From Planctomycetaceae bacterium (GTDB lineage Bacteria; Planctomycetota; Planctomycetia; Planctomycetales; Planctomycetaceae): DNA of 64,000 nucleotides. The notes under the pieces were generated by a model. It searched no databases, was not told the DNA's origin, and saw nothing but the letters and a program-made list of their open reading frames with translations. Positions 1 to 9,501 of the stretch are shown here, one piece after another (positions within the stretch are counted from its first letter, which is position 1; every line of letters begins with the position of its first letter). The DNA lies in assembly GCA_041398825.1 (NCBI GenBank), contig JAWKTX010000008.1:310001-374000 (forward strand). The letters run 5' to 3'. The position numbers and the translations under genes were made by a program.

Positions 1-715
1 CAATTTCCAGGGCCATGTATCGTTCTGACTGTGCCAGTTGATTCAGTGAACCGGAGAGGTCAATGTTCTGCCCGTCAACCGCGGCGTCCAGATTTGCCTG
101 CAACAGAGTCATGATCCCCGGAGTGAGCACATGCATGCCAAACATACAGAGGTAATAGCCAGCTCGATGCCCGGCAACAATCAGTCGCTGTTCTGCCACG
201 GTCGGGGTCGGCTTTTCGATCACCGTATTCACTTCATACAGGTGATCATGCTGTGGAGCCGGACTGCCGCCGATCGTTCCGAAGTACACAATTTCATTTT
301 CGCGAGTCGCCTGAACTGCGCTCACGGAGCATTCCTGCTGCCGGGCCACCTCGATCAGCTGCGCGGCGCAGTTGCGATCGGTTCTGCTCAGATACAAATG
401 GTCGGACACCAGGTGCAGAAAGGAATCGTCTCCGACAAAGTCACGCGTTCTCAGGATTGCGTCACCGTATCCCCGTGGGTCTTGCTGTTCGAAGAATACC
501 AGGCGAGAAGCGTGACCTCCGGCGGCGGACAGATACGGTTCGCTTTGACCCGGTCGAACAATAATGGCGATTTCATCGATTCCCGCGTCAACGATGTCAT
601 CCAGCGTCAGCCGAAGTGCGGCCCGGATCTCTCCGTTTCGATCGACCAGTGACTGCAATGGAAGTCGGGCGTGATGTTCACCTGCAGCGGTGATGACGGC
701 CTTACGAATCTTCAT
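1..715 (-). CDS. GalU-like sugar-phosphate nucleotidyltransferase, partial (3' end beyond window)
   Basis: Reverse-strand reading frame open from ATG at 713-715 to the left edge (about 238 residues). The product begins MKIRKAVITAAG and continues with a Rossmann-like nucleotidyltransferase pattern: a domain resembling 'DIVDAGIDEIAIIV' (helix-strand of GalU/RmlA enzymes), then 'FLHLVSDHLYL', equivalent to the metal-binding Asp region, and 'VNTVIEKPTPT', matching the EKP motif of UTP-glucose-1-phosphate uridylyltransferases. Such enzymes make nucleotide sugars from NTP and sugar-1-phosphate in the cytoplasm. Oddity: the usual AAGxGTRxLP nucleotide-binding signature reads AAGEHHARLPLQ, so the G-T-R is missing. 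Family assignment is good; the exact substrate cannot be told. Confidence 0.8.
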   Translation of the reverse strand, partial: MKIRKAVITAAGEHHARLPLQSLVDRNGEIRAALRLTLDDIVDAGIDEIAIIVRPGQSEPYLSAAGGHASRLVFFEQQDPRGYGDAILRTRDFVGDDSFLHLVSDHLYLSRTDRNCAAQLIEVARQQECSVSAVQATRENEIVYFGTIGGSPAPQHDHLYEVNTVIEKPTPTVAEQRLIVAGHRAGYYLCMFGMHVLTPGIMTLLQANLDAAVDGQNIDLSGSLNQLAQSERYMALEI

Positions 716-1244
716 AGTCTTCAGTATCCACTCAGGAAACGCTTTGTCGACTGGTGACGCGTTGGCGCGCTCAGTCCGTGTGATTTGATCCGTGCAGCAT
801 TCTCAGATCTCCGGTCGACCCAACGGTTCGAACCGGATTTTCAGAGGCTCTGCCAGTCAGAGAGCAGGTTCTGCAATTTGGATGCCTCTTCAGATTGCCG
901 GACAATAAGTCATCGGCAGGTTGCGAATCGGCATCACACGTTGTCATCGAAGCTTCAGGGACCCACAAGTCAGGACAAACTGGTCTTCCTGTAAAACTGA
1001 CAATCGTTGTAACATCTGCAAATCCTGCCGATTGATGGTTGGAGAAGCAATGTTTGCTGGTGTTTGTGCTGGCGAGTCGCAACCTGTTGTTTTCAAACGA
1101 CTTGTGGAGCTGCTTGCCGGCTCTTCAGCGACTTTTCTGTCAATCGGCTCGATGTTTGCTTGCCAAGTGTTGCGTCGGCGAATGGATTTGCTGACAGGTC
1201 AAAAAGACCAAAGAAAACTTTGATATCTCACGCAAGGGACGAGC
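716..1244. other. Intergenic region without recognised gene
   Basis: About 530 bases between the divergently transcribed GalU-like gene and the gluzincin gene. It must hold both promoters, but I see no convincing -35/-10 pair, tRNA or hairpin. Short open frames in it look non-coding. An AAGGGAC Shine-Dalgarno-like stretch sits at 1234-1240 ahead of the ATG at 1245. Confidence 0.5.
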
Positions 1245-2780
1245 ATGGAAGCTCTGAGAGTGCGAACGGTTCAATCTGCGCTGATGGCGACCGCTGTACT
1301 TGGTTTGTGGTCGTGGGCCTCAACCGAAGTGTGTCCTGCAGCAACGTGGCAGACTCGCAATTTTTCTGTCACTGCCGAAAGAGAAGAAACAGCCCGCAAG
1401 GTTGGCGAGCAGGCAGAACAGTACCGGCGCCAGCTGGCGGTCTTCTGGCTGGGTGCGCCACTGCCGAACTGGAGCAAGCCCTGCAAGCTTCGTGTTCGCG
1501 AGGGCGCTATGGGAGCAGGTGGCCAGACGACGTTTCAGTTTGTCCGGCGCGGTAAGCAGTCCGAAGTTATCAATTGGGACATGTACGTCCAGGGGTCGAT
1601 GGAACGCATTCTCGATTCCGTTCTTCCGCACGAGATTAACCACACAATTTTCGCCTGCCACTTTCGCCGACCCCTTCCGCGATGGGCAGATGAAGGCGCT
1701 GCGACCCTGTTTGAAGATCGGTCCGAACAACTGAAGCAGCTTGCTCTGCTGAACGATGTCATCGACAACGATCGCGAACGCATCACGCTCAAGAATCTGC
1801 TGAGCATGACGGAGTATCCGGAAGGCATGCGTCCGATGCTGATTCTTTATGCTCAGGGCTATGCGCTCGCAGATTTTCTGGTGCAGCAGAAAGGGCGTAA
1901 GGCCTATTTGACGTTTCTGGCGGACGGTGAGAGCATCGGTTGGGATCAGGCGATTCGAAAGAACTTCGACCACGAAGGCGTTGAATCACTGGAACGAAAC
2001 TGGCAGGGCTGGGTGCTTGCCGGTATGCCGCGTCTTGTCACACCGCGCGATCGAATGCTGGCCGGAGACCTTGATGGTTTCGACAGTGGCAGCAACACGC
2101 AACCTCTGCCTGCCTGGAACGAACCTGCGGTACCAAAGAGACGTTCGCTGGTCTCAGGCCGAAACACGGCCATCATCCGTTCGCAGAGTCCCGATGCCCC
2201 GGCGGCATCACGAGCAGGGTTACAACAAGTGGCAACATCACCGGCGGCACCGTCACAATCTGCACGGTCCGTTTCGGCACCACTGCATGTGGTTGAGCCT
2301 GTTTCCTCTGCAACGATAGCCCTGACGCCCGGGCCACATGGTGAAGAGATGCGATCGGCAAAACTCGATGGTCCCCGTCGAGCGTCGATCGAAGCGCCGG
2401 TGCCGGGGGTTTTGCTTCCGGGGGAACGACCATCACAGCACCGCGTCTCAGTGGCGATGCCTGAGGATTCATCCGCCCGTATTCTGGCGGCCCATCATCG
2501 CAGCGAATTCGATGAGTACCTGGACGAATTATTTGCGGGCAGTCGATCTGTCGCTGCACCGGGTTCTTCAACGCGCACCGCATCAGAATTGAACAGAAGA
2601 TTTTCTCGACGAGAGCAATTCGAACCCACGACAGCGCCATTGAGTTCGGAAAGCAGAGTCGATTTGATGGAATCGTCCACCAGTCACTTTGAAAGCGTCC
2701 ACCTCCCCAGAGAACGCAACGCGGCATCCGGCAGCACTCCTTCGTGGGCCGGATTCCCGGGGCAGAAGAAGTTGTTCTGA
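1245..2780 (+). CDS. Secreted peptidase MA-like gluzincin metalloprotease
   Basis: 511 residues. Hydrophobic N-terminal segment (about 10-28) looks like a signal peptide. HEINH at 129-133 is an HExxH zinc site, followed 16 residues later by a WADEG motif whose Glu150 fits the third ligand of gluzincins (peptidase MA-like family). The catalytic part ends around residue 270. The remaining 240 residues are low-complexity, rich in Ser, Pro, Ala and Arg, and likely disordered. The start is supported by AAGGGAC 5 bases upstream of the ATG. Predicted role is periplasmic or surface proteolysis; no substrate can be inferred. It stands alone, 344 bases before the next gene. Confidence 0.8.
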   Translation: MEALRVRTVQSALMATAVLGLWSWASTEVCPAATWQTRNFSVTAEREETARKVGEQAEQYRRQLAVFWLGAPLPNWSKPCKLRVREGAMGAGGQTTFQFVRRGKQSEVINWDMYVQGSMERILDSVLPHEINHTIFACHFRRPLPRWADEGAATLFEDRSEQLKQLALLNDVIDNDRERITLKNLLSMTEYPEGMRPMLILYAQGYALADFLVQQKGRKAYLTFLADGESIGWDQAIRKNFDHEGVESLERNWQGWVLAGMPRLVTPRDRMLAGDLDGFDSGSNTQPLPAWNEPAVPKRRSLVSGRNTAIIRSQSPDAPAASRAGLQQVATSPAAPSQSARSVSAPLHVVEPVSSATIALTPGPHGEEMRSAKLDGPRRASIEAPVPGVLLPGERPSQHRVSVAMPEDSSARILAAHHRSEFDEYLDELFAGSRSVAAPGSSTRTASELNRRFSRREQFEPTTAPLSSESRVDLMESSTSHFESVHLPRERNAASGSTPSWAGFPGQKKLF

Positions 2781-3124
2781 CTTCGAGCGACAGGCGAAGC
2801 CATCACGCAATATGGCTTCCAGCTTGGCGATGTTCCTCCTCCTGCATCACCGAAACCTGTCACAGACACCCAGCGTTCCTGCTCGGGCGAGTCATCGATA
2901 CCCGCAACGATGACTCGCCCGCTTTCCATTTCTCTTTCCACCGCATGACCCACGACAGCAGCGATTTGACCAGAAGAATTCCGGACATTCGGCTGAATTC
3001 CGTTTCCCAATGAATTCATGAGATCCGCAGGCAGGGTCGGATCGTTGAAGCCCGAACCTTGATTCCGGCTTCCAATCCCCCGTAAGTTTCAGGAGCCCGG
3101 AAGTCTTACGCGTCAGGGACTCCG
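2781..3124. other. Intergenic region, possible leader hairpin
   Basis: 344 bases without a credible gene. The only structure seen is a short inverted repeat, CGTAAG at 3081-3086 and CTTACG at 3105-3110, lying about 15 bases before the next start codon. A 6-bp stem with an 18-base loop is weak and may be chance. Confidence 0.3.
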
Positions 3125-4543
3125 ATGAGCCAGCCTTGCATTCGATGTGGGTATGCCGTTGCAACCTCCCGCGATCTGCCGAATTCGGTTGCCGTCGTAT
3201 GTGCGGAGTGTTCTTCAAAAAGTCGAAAACGCCTGCTGTTGGCTGGTGGAATCGGTCTGGTGGTTGCGGGGGTGGTAGTCGTGTTCCTGTATCGGGAGAT
3301 TCGGCTGTCTGCTGTTCCGCGCATCAGGATGCCTTTTGCGGATATGCAGGCTGTGGATCGAATTCTGCCGACGGACAATGCATTCCGGGAATATGATGCG
3401 GCTTCCCTGACGGCGGAACCCAAAGGAGTTTTGGCACCACGGGATGACTGGAACTCTGTTCCGGAAGCGTGGCGAATCTGGCTGGAAGAAAATCGCTTCG
3501 CACTGTTGTTGATAGAAGCCGGTGCAGGAAGGCCTTCTGCCATGGTCTGCCTGCCGCACGAACAGACTTATACGTCGATGTTATCTGTGGCACATCATCG
3601 CAGTCTTCATAATCTGACTTTGCTGGAGGCTTCGCGATGTCGTGCCATCGGCAGGCATACGGAAGCCTGGCGCTGGTTACGTATAGCTTTTCGACACAGC
3701 CGGCATTGCGGGATGCATGCCATGCATCTTAATCGATTGATTGGGGCTGCATTTCATTCTCAAGCGGTGCAGGCAATCATGATCTGGTCGGAAAGCGCGG
3801 ACGTGGATTCGGAATTCTTGCAACGGGCGTGGTTGGACATTCGCAAAGACTTCGCAATGACGCTCAGGCCGTCAGAGACTCTGTGCAATCAATACTATTT
3901 TGAAAGGAATACGTTTGAATTCCGGTTGCGGTCTTCAGGAGTGGAATTCTTTCGGCCCGAACGCAATCCTCAGAACCCGGTCAAAGCGTGGCTGGATTGT
4001 GAGCCGGAACGGGGCCTTCGCTTAATCGACCTTGTCTATGCGAATTGGCGGCAACAGATTGACCTGCCCAGGCGGGTACAGTCTCTGCTGCCGGGAAGTC
4101 AATTCGGACTGTTCGTGAATTCTGCAGACAAGGACAATCCCGTGGATGCAGAAACGCTGGAACGATGGTGTCTTTCATCGTCGGTTGCCCGGAATTTTCT
4201 GCGATACAATTCCGCGTTTCCAAAGAGCTTGCGTACAGAGAAGACTCTTCAGGGGTTGCTGGAAGTTTCGTTTGCGGCCAGGATCTACTTTCATCGAAAC
4301 AGACGTTTTCCGGCAAGCCCCGGCGATCTGGAGCACTTGTTGCCTGATGGCTGGCCGGAAGATGCGACCTCTGATTCTCCGGAAGGCCTGAGTTATCGCT
4401 GCGAAAACGATGGCCTTTCTGCAGTGATCTGGTGTGCTGGCTACGATGGAGACAACGATGGCGGCAATATCGACACCCAGCCCAACGATGAATCGTACGA
4501 TTTGGGCTTCCGGCTGAAGGCGTTGAACGCCAGAGGAAAATGA
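3125..4543 (+). CDS. Zinc-ribbon membrane protein of unknown function
   Basis: 472 residues, not recognised. The N-terminus carries CxxC at 5-8 and CxxC at 26-29, a zinc-ribbon-like arrangement, followed by one transmembrane segment (about 37-56). The remainder would lie outside the membrane if the ribbon is cytoplasmic. The last 80 residues (RRFPASPGDLEHLLPDG... and a D-G-D-N-D-G-G run) resemble the C-terminal ends of planctomycete secreted proteins that share pseudopilin-like tails, but this is only a resemblance. No catalytic motif is seen. The stop codon lies inside a 15-bp direct duplication (see repeat at 4524-4555). Codirectional with the VWA gene 307 bases downstream. Confidence 0.7.
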   Translation: MSQPCIRCGYAVATSRDLPNSVAVVCAECSSKSRKRLLLAGGIGLVVAGVVVVFLYREIRLSAVPRIRMPFADMQAVDRILPTDNAFREYDAASLTAEPKGVLAPRDDWNSVPEAWRIWLEENRFALLLIEAGAGRPSAMVCLPHEQTYTSMLSVAHHRSLHNLTLLEASRCRAIGRHTEAWRWLRIAFRHSRHCGMHAMHLNRLIGAAFHSQAVQAIMIWSESADVDSEFLQRAWLDIRKDFAMTLRPSETLCNQYYFERNTFEFRLRSSGVEFFRPERNPQNPVKAWLDCEPERGLRLIDLVYANWRQQIDLPRRVQSLLPGSQFGLFVNSADKDNPVDAETLERWCLSSSVARNFLRYNSAFPKSLRTEKTLQGLLEVSFAARIYFHRNRRFPASPGDLEHLLPDGWPEDATSDSPEGLSYRCENDGLSAVIWCAGYDGDNDGGNIDTQPNDESYDLGFRLKALNARGK

Positions 4544-4555
4544 ACGCCAGAGGAA
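4524..4555. repeat. 15-bp direct duplication across a stop codon
   Basis: TGAACGCCAGAGGAA occurs at 4524-4538 and again at 4541-4555, offset 17 bases. The TGA of the second copy is the stop codon of the upstream gene. Because the offset is not a multiple of three, the duplication puts that TGA in frame. Confidence 0.9.
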
Positions 4556-4850
4556 GGGGAAGTCGAGGGTATCGGAAGTCCGGCGAGATGACCGCCGCGT
4601 CTTGCTTCCGTGCAGTCAAACTCCCGTGCAGTCAAAATCCAATACTGTCAATGGTGTGCGGGTTTGCAGAGGCCTGTTACGGCACGTTGCTGTTGGGGCT
4701 AATGCCGGAAATGACCTGCTCCGGCATTCTTTGGGCAATTCGCATGAAGAACGTTTCTGGTTCGCCCGGTGATGCGCCTACAATCTCCGCCCACGAGTGA
4801 TCCTGCTTGTGCTGCACCGCATCTGAAATCCTAAGCCTGCCTTCCTGTCC
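4544..4850. other. Intergenic region with short direct repeats
   Basis: 307 bases. Contains the second copy of the 4524-4555 duplication and the 13-bp pair at 4608-4636. An 86-codon plus-strand frame (4540-4800) has no recognisable domain; its first codons would continue the upstream protein if the duplication were absent. Confidence 0.5.
4608..4636. repeat. 13-bp direct repeat
   Basis: CCGTGCAGTCAAA at 4608-4620 and 4624-4636, offset 16 bases, in the spacer upstream of the VWA gene. Confidence 0.85.
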
Positions 4851-7034
4851 ATGTCCTTCCATTTTACAACCGCCACGCTGCTGACGACGATCATTGTATT
4901 GCTGATCGCGGGTGCGTGCTGCTGGATCAGCTGGAAGCGAAGTGGGTTTGCGAAACGCTTCGGTTGGCTCGAATTGCTGCGGTTCGCGATCGTGGTTGTC
5001 GTTCTGATCACGCTGAATCAGCCCGAAGTGACTCGACGGTTTGTTCCTGATGAACGCCCGACCATCGTTGTCCTGCACGATGTTTCGCAAAGCATGCAGA
5101 CTCGCGATGTGGTGACCGAAACCAGTGAAGCCAGGTCGCCGGATCGAAGACGGGAGCTTGTTGATCGATTGATTCAGCCGGAACGATGGTCTGCGGCCGA
5201 AGGACGCGTCGACATTGTGTTCGAACCGTTCAGCTCGTCTCTGGCCAATCCTGAAAAGGCAACAGATCTGAACAGTGCATTGATTCTGGCTTCCGAACAG
5301 CACACCAGTTTGCGTGGCGTGGTGTTGTTGTCGGATGGTGACTGGAATCTCGGCAGCGCGCCGCATGTTGCTGCGACGAGTTTGCGCATGAAGAAGGTAC
5401 CAGTTTTTGCTGTTGGAATTGGCAGCGAACAACGCCTGCCCGATGTTGAACTCACGGGCCTGGATGCACCGACATTCGGCGTGATCGATAAGAATGTTCG
5501 CGTGCCATTTCGGCTGATGAACTGGCTTCCCCGGGATCTGGAAACGGTCGTCACGCTTACCGGAACGGATGGGGCAGAAATTGAAAAGCGAGTTCGAATT
5601 CCGGGCATGGGTCAACTACAGGACACCATCGAGTGGCGTCCGGCGAAGACGGGCGATTATGAGCTGACCCTGAAACTGCCAGTCGATGACCGCGAAGCTG
5701 TGGCGGACAATAACGAGCTGTCGTTTCCAATCACGATCCGCCAGGAAGCTTTGAAAGTGCTGATTGTGGAATCGTATCCGCGATGGGAGTATCGCTACCT
5801 TCGGAACGCGCTGGAACGTGATCCCGGTGTTGAAGTGAATTGCCTTCTGTTTCATCCCGATCTGGAAGGTGTGGGCGGGGGGCGCGGGTACCTGGAGACG
5901 TTTCCGGATGAGAATCAGTTATTTGAATACGATGTCGTTTTTCTGGGAGACGTCGGGGTCGATTCACAGCAGCTGACGGTTCAGAACTGCGAGCTTCTCG
6001 GACAACTTGTCCGAAGTCACGCAGGCGGGCTGGTGTTTTTACCTGGTTTTCGGGGCAAACAATTATCGCTGCTGACCACTGAACTGGAAGAGCTGTATCC
6101 GGTGGTACCGGATGAAGCGCAACCTCGGGGAGTTGGTAGTTCGCGTCCTGCCCGGTTTGCGTTGACCGAAGCTGGCCGGCGCAGTCTGCTGACGCGACTG
6201 GAAGCCGACGACGACGGCAACGAACGCATCTGGCGGGATCTGCCGGGATTTCAGTGGTATGCGGCTTCGCTGCGAGCCAAGGTTGGCACGGAAGTTCTGG
6301 TGACACATGACGCCGACACCACCAAGTATGGTCGGATTCCGCTGATCGCGACACGGCCTTCCGGAACGGGCAAAGTGCTGTTCATGGGGACAGACGGCGC
6401 ATGGCGATGGCGCAAAGGTGTGGAAGACCTTTACCACTATCGATTCTGGGGGCAGGTTGTCCGCTGGATGGCGTATCAGAGAAACATGTCGCAGGGTGAA
6501 CGCATGAGGCTGTTCTATTCCCCCGATCGTCCGGAAGCGGACAACGTGTTGACACTGAACGTGAATGCGATGACAGACGCTGGAGAACCACTTCGTGAAG
6601 GTCGCGTCACTGTGCATGCCACGTCTCCATCGGGCCACAGTGAGACAATTCGACTGAAGGCCGCCTCGAGTGATTCCTGGGGCCTGTTCACGGGGACTTT
6701 CGTTCCCGGAGAAGGAGGCGTCTGGAAGCTGGTGACTTTGTGCGAAGAAACCGGTGCGACGCTGGAGACAGATGTCTCCATTCAGGGGCTGGAACGTGAA
6801 CGCATCGGTCAGCCCGCACGTTTTGATGTCTTGAGGGAAGTTGCAGAAATCAGCCGCGGTCGAGTGGTGGACGCGAGCGACCTGTCGCGTTTGGTTGACG
6901 ATATCGCTCAACTCCCTGAACCGGAACCCGTCATTCGTCGGGTTCGCATCTGGAGCCACCCACTCTGGGGGGCACTGATCGTATTGATGCTGGGCGCCTT
7001 CTGGACCGGCCGAAAACTGGCCGGGCTGGCGTGA
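4851..7034 (+). CDS. VWA / glutamine-amidotransferase-like membrane protein
   Basis: 727 residues. Two N-terminal transmembrane segments (about 8-26 and 40-55), then a von Willebrand A-like domain with the metal-ion site HDVSQS (DxSxS at 77-81) and a later 'LSDGDWNLGS' strand, then a glutamine-amidotransferase-like fold (about 300-410, 'VFLGDVG', 'GGLVFLPG'), beta-rich domains, and a C-terminal transmembrane helix (about 704-722). This architecture is common in Planctomycetota and Bacteroidota, usually beside moxR and DUF58 genes; neither is here. Probably a membrane-anchored scaffold for periplasmic complexes. No Shine-Dalgarno is visible before the ATG. Confidence 0.8.
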   Translation: MSFHFTTATLLTTIIVLLIAGACCWISWKRSGFAKRFGWLELLRFAIVVVVLITLNQPEVTRRFVPDERPTIVVLHDVSQSMQTRDVVTETSEARSPDRRRELVDRLIQPERWSAAEGRVDIVFEPFSSSLANPEKATDLNSALILASEQHTSLRGVVLLSDGDWNLGSAPHVAATSLRMKKVPVFAVGIGSEQRLPDVELTGLDAPTFGVIDKNVRVPFRLMNWLPRDLETVVTLTGTDGAEIEKRVRIPGMGQLQDTIEWRPAKTGDYELTLKLPVDDREAVADNNELSFPITIRQEALKVLIVESYPRWEYRYLRNALERDPGVEVNCLLFHPDLEGVGGGRGYLETFPDENQLFEYDVVFLGDVGVDSQQLTVQNCELLGQLVRSHAGGLVFLPGFRGKQLSLLTTELEELYPVVPDEAQPRGVGSSRPARFALTEAGRRSLLTRLEADDDGNERIWRDLPGFQWYAASLRAKVGTEVLVTHDADTTKYGRIPLIATRPSGTGKVLFMGTDGAWRWRKGVEDLYHYRFWGQVVRWMAYQRNMSQGERMRLFYSPDRPEADNVLTLNVNAMTDAGEPLREGRVTVHATSPSGHSETIRLKAASSDSWGLFTGTFVPGEGGVWKLVTLCEETGATLETDVSIQGLERERIGQPARFDVLREVAEISRGRVVDASDLSRLVDDIAQLPEPEPVIRRVRIWSHPLWGALIVLMLGAFWTGRKLAGLA

Positions 7035-7074
7035 AATTTTGACTGCGGCGGCGAAGTCTGAGGCTTGTCGCTAC

Positions 7075-7102
7075 CGAACGATCAAGTCTGTCGAACGATC
7101 AA
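7075..7102. repeat. 11-bp direct repeat 3' of the VWA gene
   Basis: CGAACGATCAA at 7075-7085 and 7092-7102, offset 17 bases, 41 bases after the stop codon, in the spacer between convergent genes. No U-tract terminator is visible here. Confidence 0.75.
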
Positions 7103-7166
7103 CTGCGTGACGGTGGATGCTTCACAGCGGACTTCGATTTGAATGTGCGCTTGTTCGGGTGAGTCA

Positions 7167-9476
7167 TCAATTCTGTTCAGTCGGAGTCTGGTCGACGGCT
7201 TTCCTCGGCGCGAAGCAGGACAGCATGGCAGGCAGGATGATCAGATCGCCGAACAGCGCGGCGGCGATTGTCAGTCCACCCATCGTTGCAAAGATGTGAT
7301 GATCGCGTGAATCGCTGAAGGCTACGGTTGAAAATCCGGCGACGAGTACCGTCGTTGTCATCACCAGTGCGACTCCGACACCGGTGAATGCTTTGCGAAT
7401 GGCAGTGTCCAGGTCGGGCGCGAGCCGACGTTCTTCTTCGAAACGCGTCAGGAAGTGGATTGTGTCGTCAACGGCGATGCCAAGGCAGACTGTGAATGCA
7501 CAGACGCTGACCATTTCCAGGTTGTAGCCGGCAAGGACAAGCCATGTTCCCGCAACAGCCAGCGGAAACATATTTGGCACGATGGAAATCAGACCGATGC
7601 GAAGTGATCGGTAGGCCAGCGCGAGTACGAACAGAATGATGATGGATGCTGTGCCCAGGCTGGCGGCCAGATCCACCACAATCTGGTACAGATTTTTCCA
7701 TCGCCAGATGGCGTTGCCTTCCAGTTTAATGGTGAAATTCGGATGCAGCGCTGCGATATTCTTCAAGCCGTCTTCGATCCTGGAGAAGACAGGGCCAAAC
7801 TTGGCAATGCCCACGTCCTGCACCCGGAACGTGACTTTTGCGTACTGTGTTTCGGGGATGAAGAAGGCACGTTTCAACGGTGGCGGAAGCAAATCGATCA
7901 TTGACATGCGATCTTCCGGCGGTCCTTCGCCTGGAAGCGCATCCACGAGATTGCGAATTGAAAGTGGGAACCCAATCATGGGTTCGGAATGCAGCAGGTC
8001 ATCTACTTCGATCAGCACGCGCAGAATCTCGGGATCATCCTGCTGGATCTGTTCGTTCCAGGTTACATCCACCTGAGCGAACTCAAGCCCTCCCAGCACG
8101 TTGTCCATATGGCTGAGAGCCTGGTAGGCTTCACTTCGTTCAGGCAGAGAATTTGCACGGCGTTCATCCGGCCGCAGCGTCAGGGAGACAGCGATCAGCA
8201 GCACCGTTGCGGCGATTCCAGCCAGACTGACCGGGCGAGGGTGTTTCAGAACCCATTCCACAAGTTCGCCAATTCGGGTGAGGTTCTTGTCGATCAGGCT
8301 TTTGTCGTGCCCAACGTGAATGTTGCGACCAATCCACGTGGAGCAAACCAGCGGGATGATGGTGACCACCGCGATGAATCCCAGAAGCACACCAACCACA
8401 CTGCAGATTCCGAAATCCTGCACCCATGAATGGTGCGCCAGCACCAGAGATCCCAGTCCAATCGCTGTGGTGAGCGATGTGAGCATACAGGCCATGCCCA
8501 CCTGATGCAGTGCGGTGCGAGCGGCCTGCCGTTCGCTGAGTCCGGAGGCTCGCAGCTTGCGAATCTGAACCATCAGGTGCACACCATCGGTCAGGCCTAC
8601 CAGACTGACAAGCACCGGGAGTATGACATCGTTGAAGGGATTGTCCTGCAAATCGAAGTATCGAATAAAGCCCAGTGTCCAGAACACACCTGCGATGGGC
8701 GCGAGCGATACGATCAACACGGCCCGAAAACCGCGGAACAGGATGACAGCCATCAGGCCAATCACGCCGTAGCCAATAATCTGATACTTCAGCTGATTGT
8801 CATGGTGGGACTGCATGGCTGCGATGAATGCCGGGGTTCGTCCCGTGACCTGAAACTTTGCTTTCACCTCAGGAAAATCAGCCGCCGCCCTTTCCGCCGC
8901 TTGTCGCAGCTCGATCGTGCACTGCTCATCGCTGCGTACGAAATCCCAGTCGAAGGTCACCAACAGCAGCATGGTTGTGCCATCGGCGGAAAGAAGCTGC
9001 CCACCGACAAGCGGATGCTGCATCGCCTTCTTCTGCGCGGCGGCAAATCGTTCGACTGATGCTTCAGAGCGGGGAAACAGGGGTTCATTCAGTCCGAAGA
9101 TGTTCAGAATCGGAACACGATCCATCCAGAGAATGGATCGAACGTAGTCCAGTTCCTCCAGCGATTCGACCACGTGCCGCATTGCCTTCGCACCCTCCGG
9201 CGTGAAGAACTGCGATGACTGCACCACAATCACGGCGTCAGAATCCGACAGGCTGACCGGGTCAACTTTGGGTAATGGGCGCGGTTCAGCTGCAGCGGTT
9301 GCATTGTCAGTGGAAACTGTCTCTGCAACGTCCGGGGAACTGACGAATAAGTCACGCACCAGTCGAGGGTTGATGTAGCCAACGATTGCGATACCAGAGA
9401 TGACCAGCACTGCTGCAGCGGTAATCGCGCGATGGTCCACGGTCCAGACCATCAGTCGGTCGAAAGCAGATTTCAT
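7167..9476 (-). CDS. MMPL/RND-superfamily exporter
   Basis: 769 residues. The layout is that of a single-chain MMPL/SSD exporter: one transmembrane helix near the N-terminus (about 15-33), a large periplasmic loop, a five-helix bundle (about 235-400), a short cytoplasmic stretch ('IHVGHDKSLIDKN'), a second transmembrane helix, a second periplasmic loop, and a second helix bundle to the C-terminus with 'CLGIAVDDTIHFLTRFEEE', the typical TM4-type motif with Asp pair used for proton coupling. It likely exports lipids, hopanoids or small molecules using the proton motive force. Its start lies 25 bases after the amidohydrolase stop, so the two are probably cotranscribed. Confidence 0.85.
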   Translation of the reverse strand: MKSAFDRLMVWTVDHRAITAAAVLVISGIAIVGYINPRLVRDLFVSSPDVAETVSTDNATAAAEPRPLPKVDPVSLSDSDAVIVVQSSQFFTPEGAKAMRHVVESLEELDYVRSILWMDRVPILNIFGLNEPLFPRSEASVERFAAAQKKAMQHPLVGGQLLSADGTTMLLLVTFDWDFVRSDEQCTIELRQAAERAAADFPEVKAKFQVTGRTPAFIAAMQSHHDNQLKYQIIGYGVIGLMAVILFRGFRAVLIVSLAPIAGVFWTLGFIRYFDLQDNPFNDVILPVLVSLVGLTDGVHLMVQIRKLRASGLSERQAARTALHQVGMACMLTSLTTAIGLGSLVLAHHSWVQDFGICSVVGVLLGFIAVVTIIPLVCSTWIGRNIHVGHDKSLIDKNLTRIGELVEWVLKHPRPVSLAGIAATVLLIAVSLTLRPDERRANSLPERSEAYQALSHMDNVLGGLEFAQVDVTWNEQIQQDDPEILRVLIEVDDLLHSEPMIGFPLSIRNLVDALPGEGPPEDRMSMIDLLPPPLKRAFFIPETQYAKVTFRVQDVGIAKFGPVFSRIEDGLKNIAALHPNFTIKLEGNAIWRWKNLYQIVVDLAASLGTASIIILFVLALAYRSLRIGLISIVPNMFPLAVAGTWLVLAGYNLEMVSVCAFTVCLGIAVDDTIHFLTRFEEERRLAPDLDTAIRKAFTGVGVALVMTTTVLVAGFSTVAFSDSRDHHIFATMGGLTIAAALFGDLIILPAMLSCFAPRKAVDQTPTEQN

Positions 9477-9501
9477 ATCACATGTTCAGTAAGAGATAGA
9501 A

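Noticed and set aside
131..652. 173-codon plus-strand open frame over the left edge
   Set aside because: It lies opposite the GalU-like gene whose motifs are clear, and has no recognisable domain.
771..1082. Minus-strand open frame in the first intergenic region
   Set aside because: No homology-like pattern, no start support, and unusual residue composition.
4677..5615. 312-codon minus-strand open frame
   Set aside because: It is antisense to the VWA gene and has the composition of a shadow frame.
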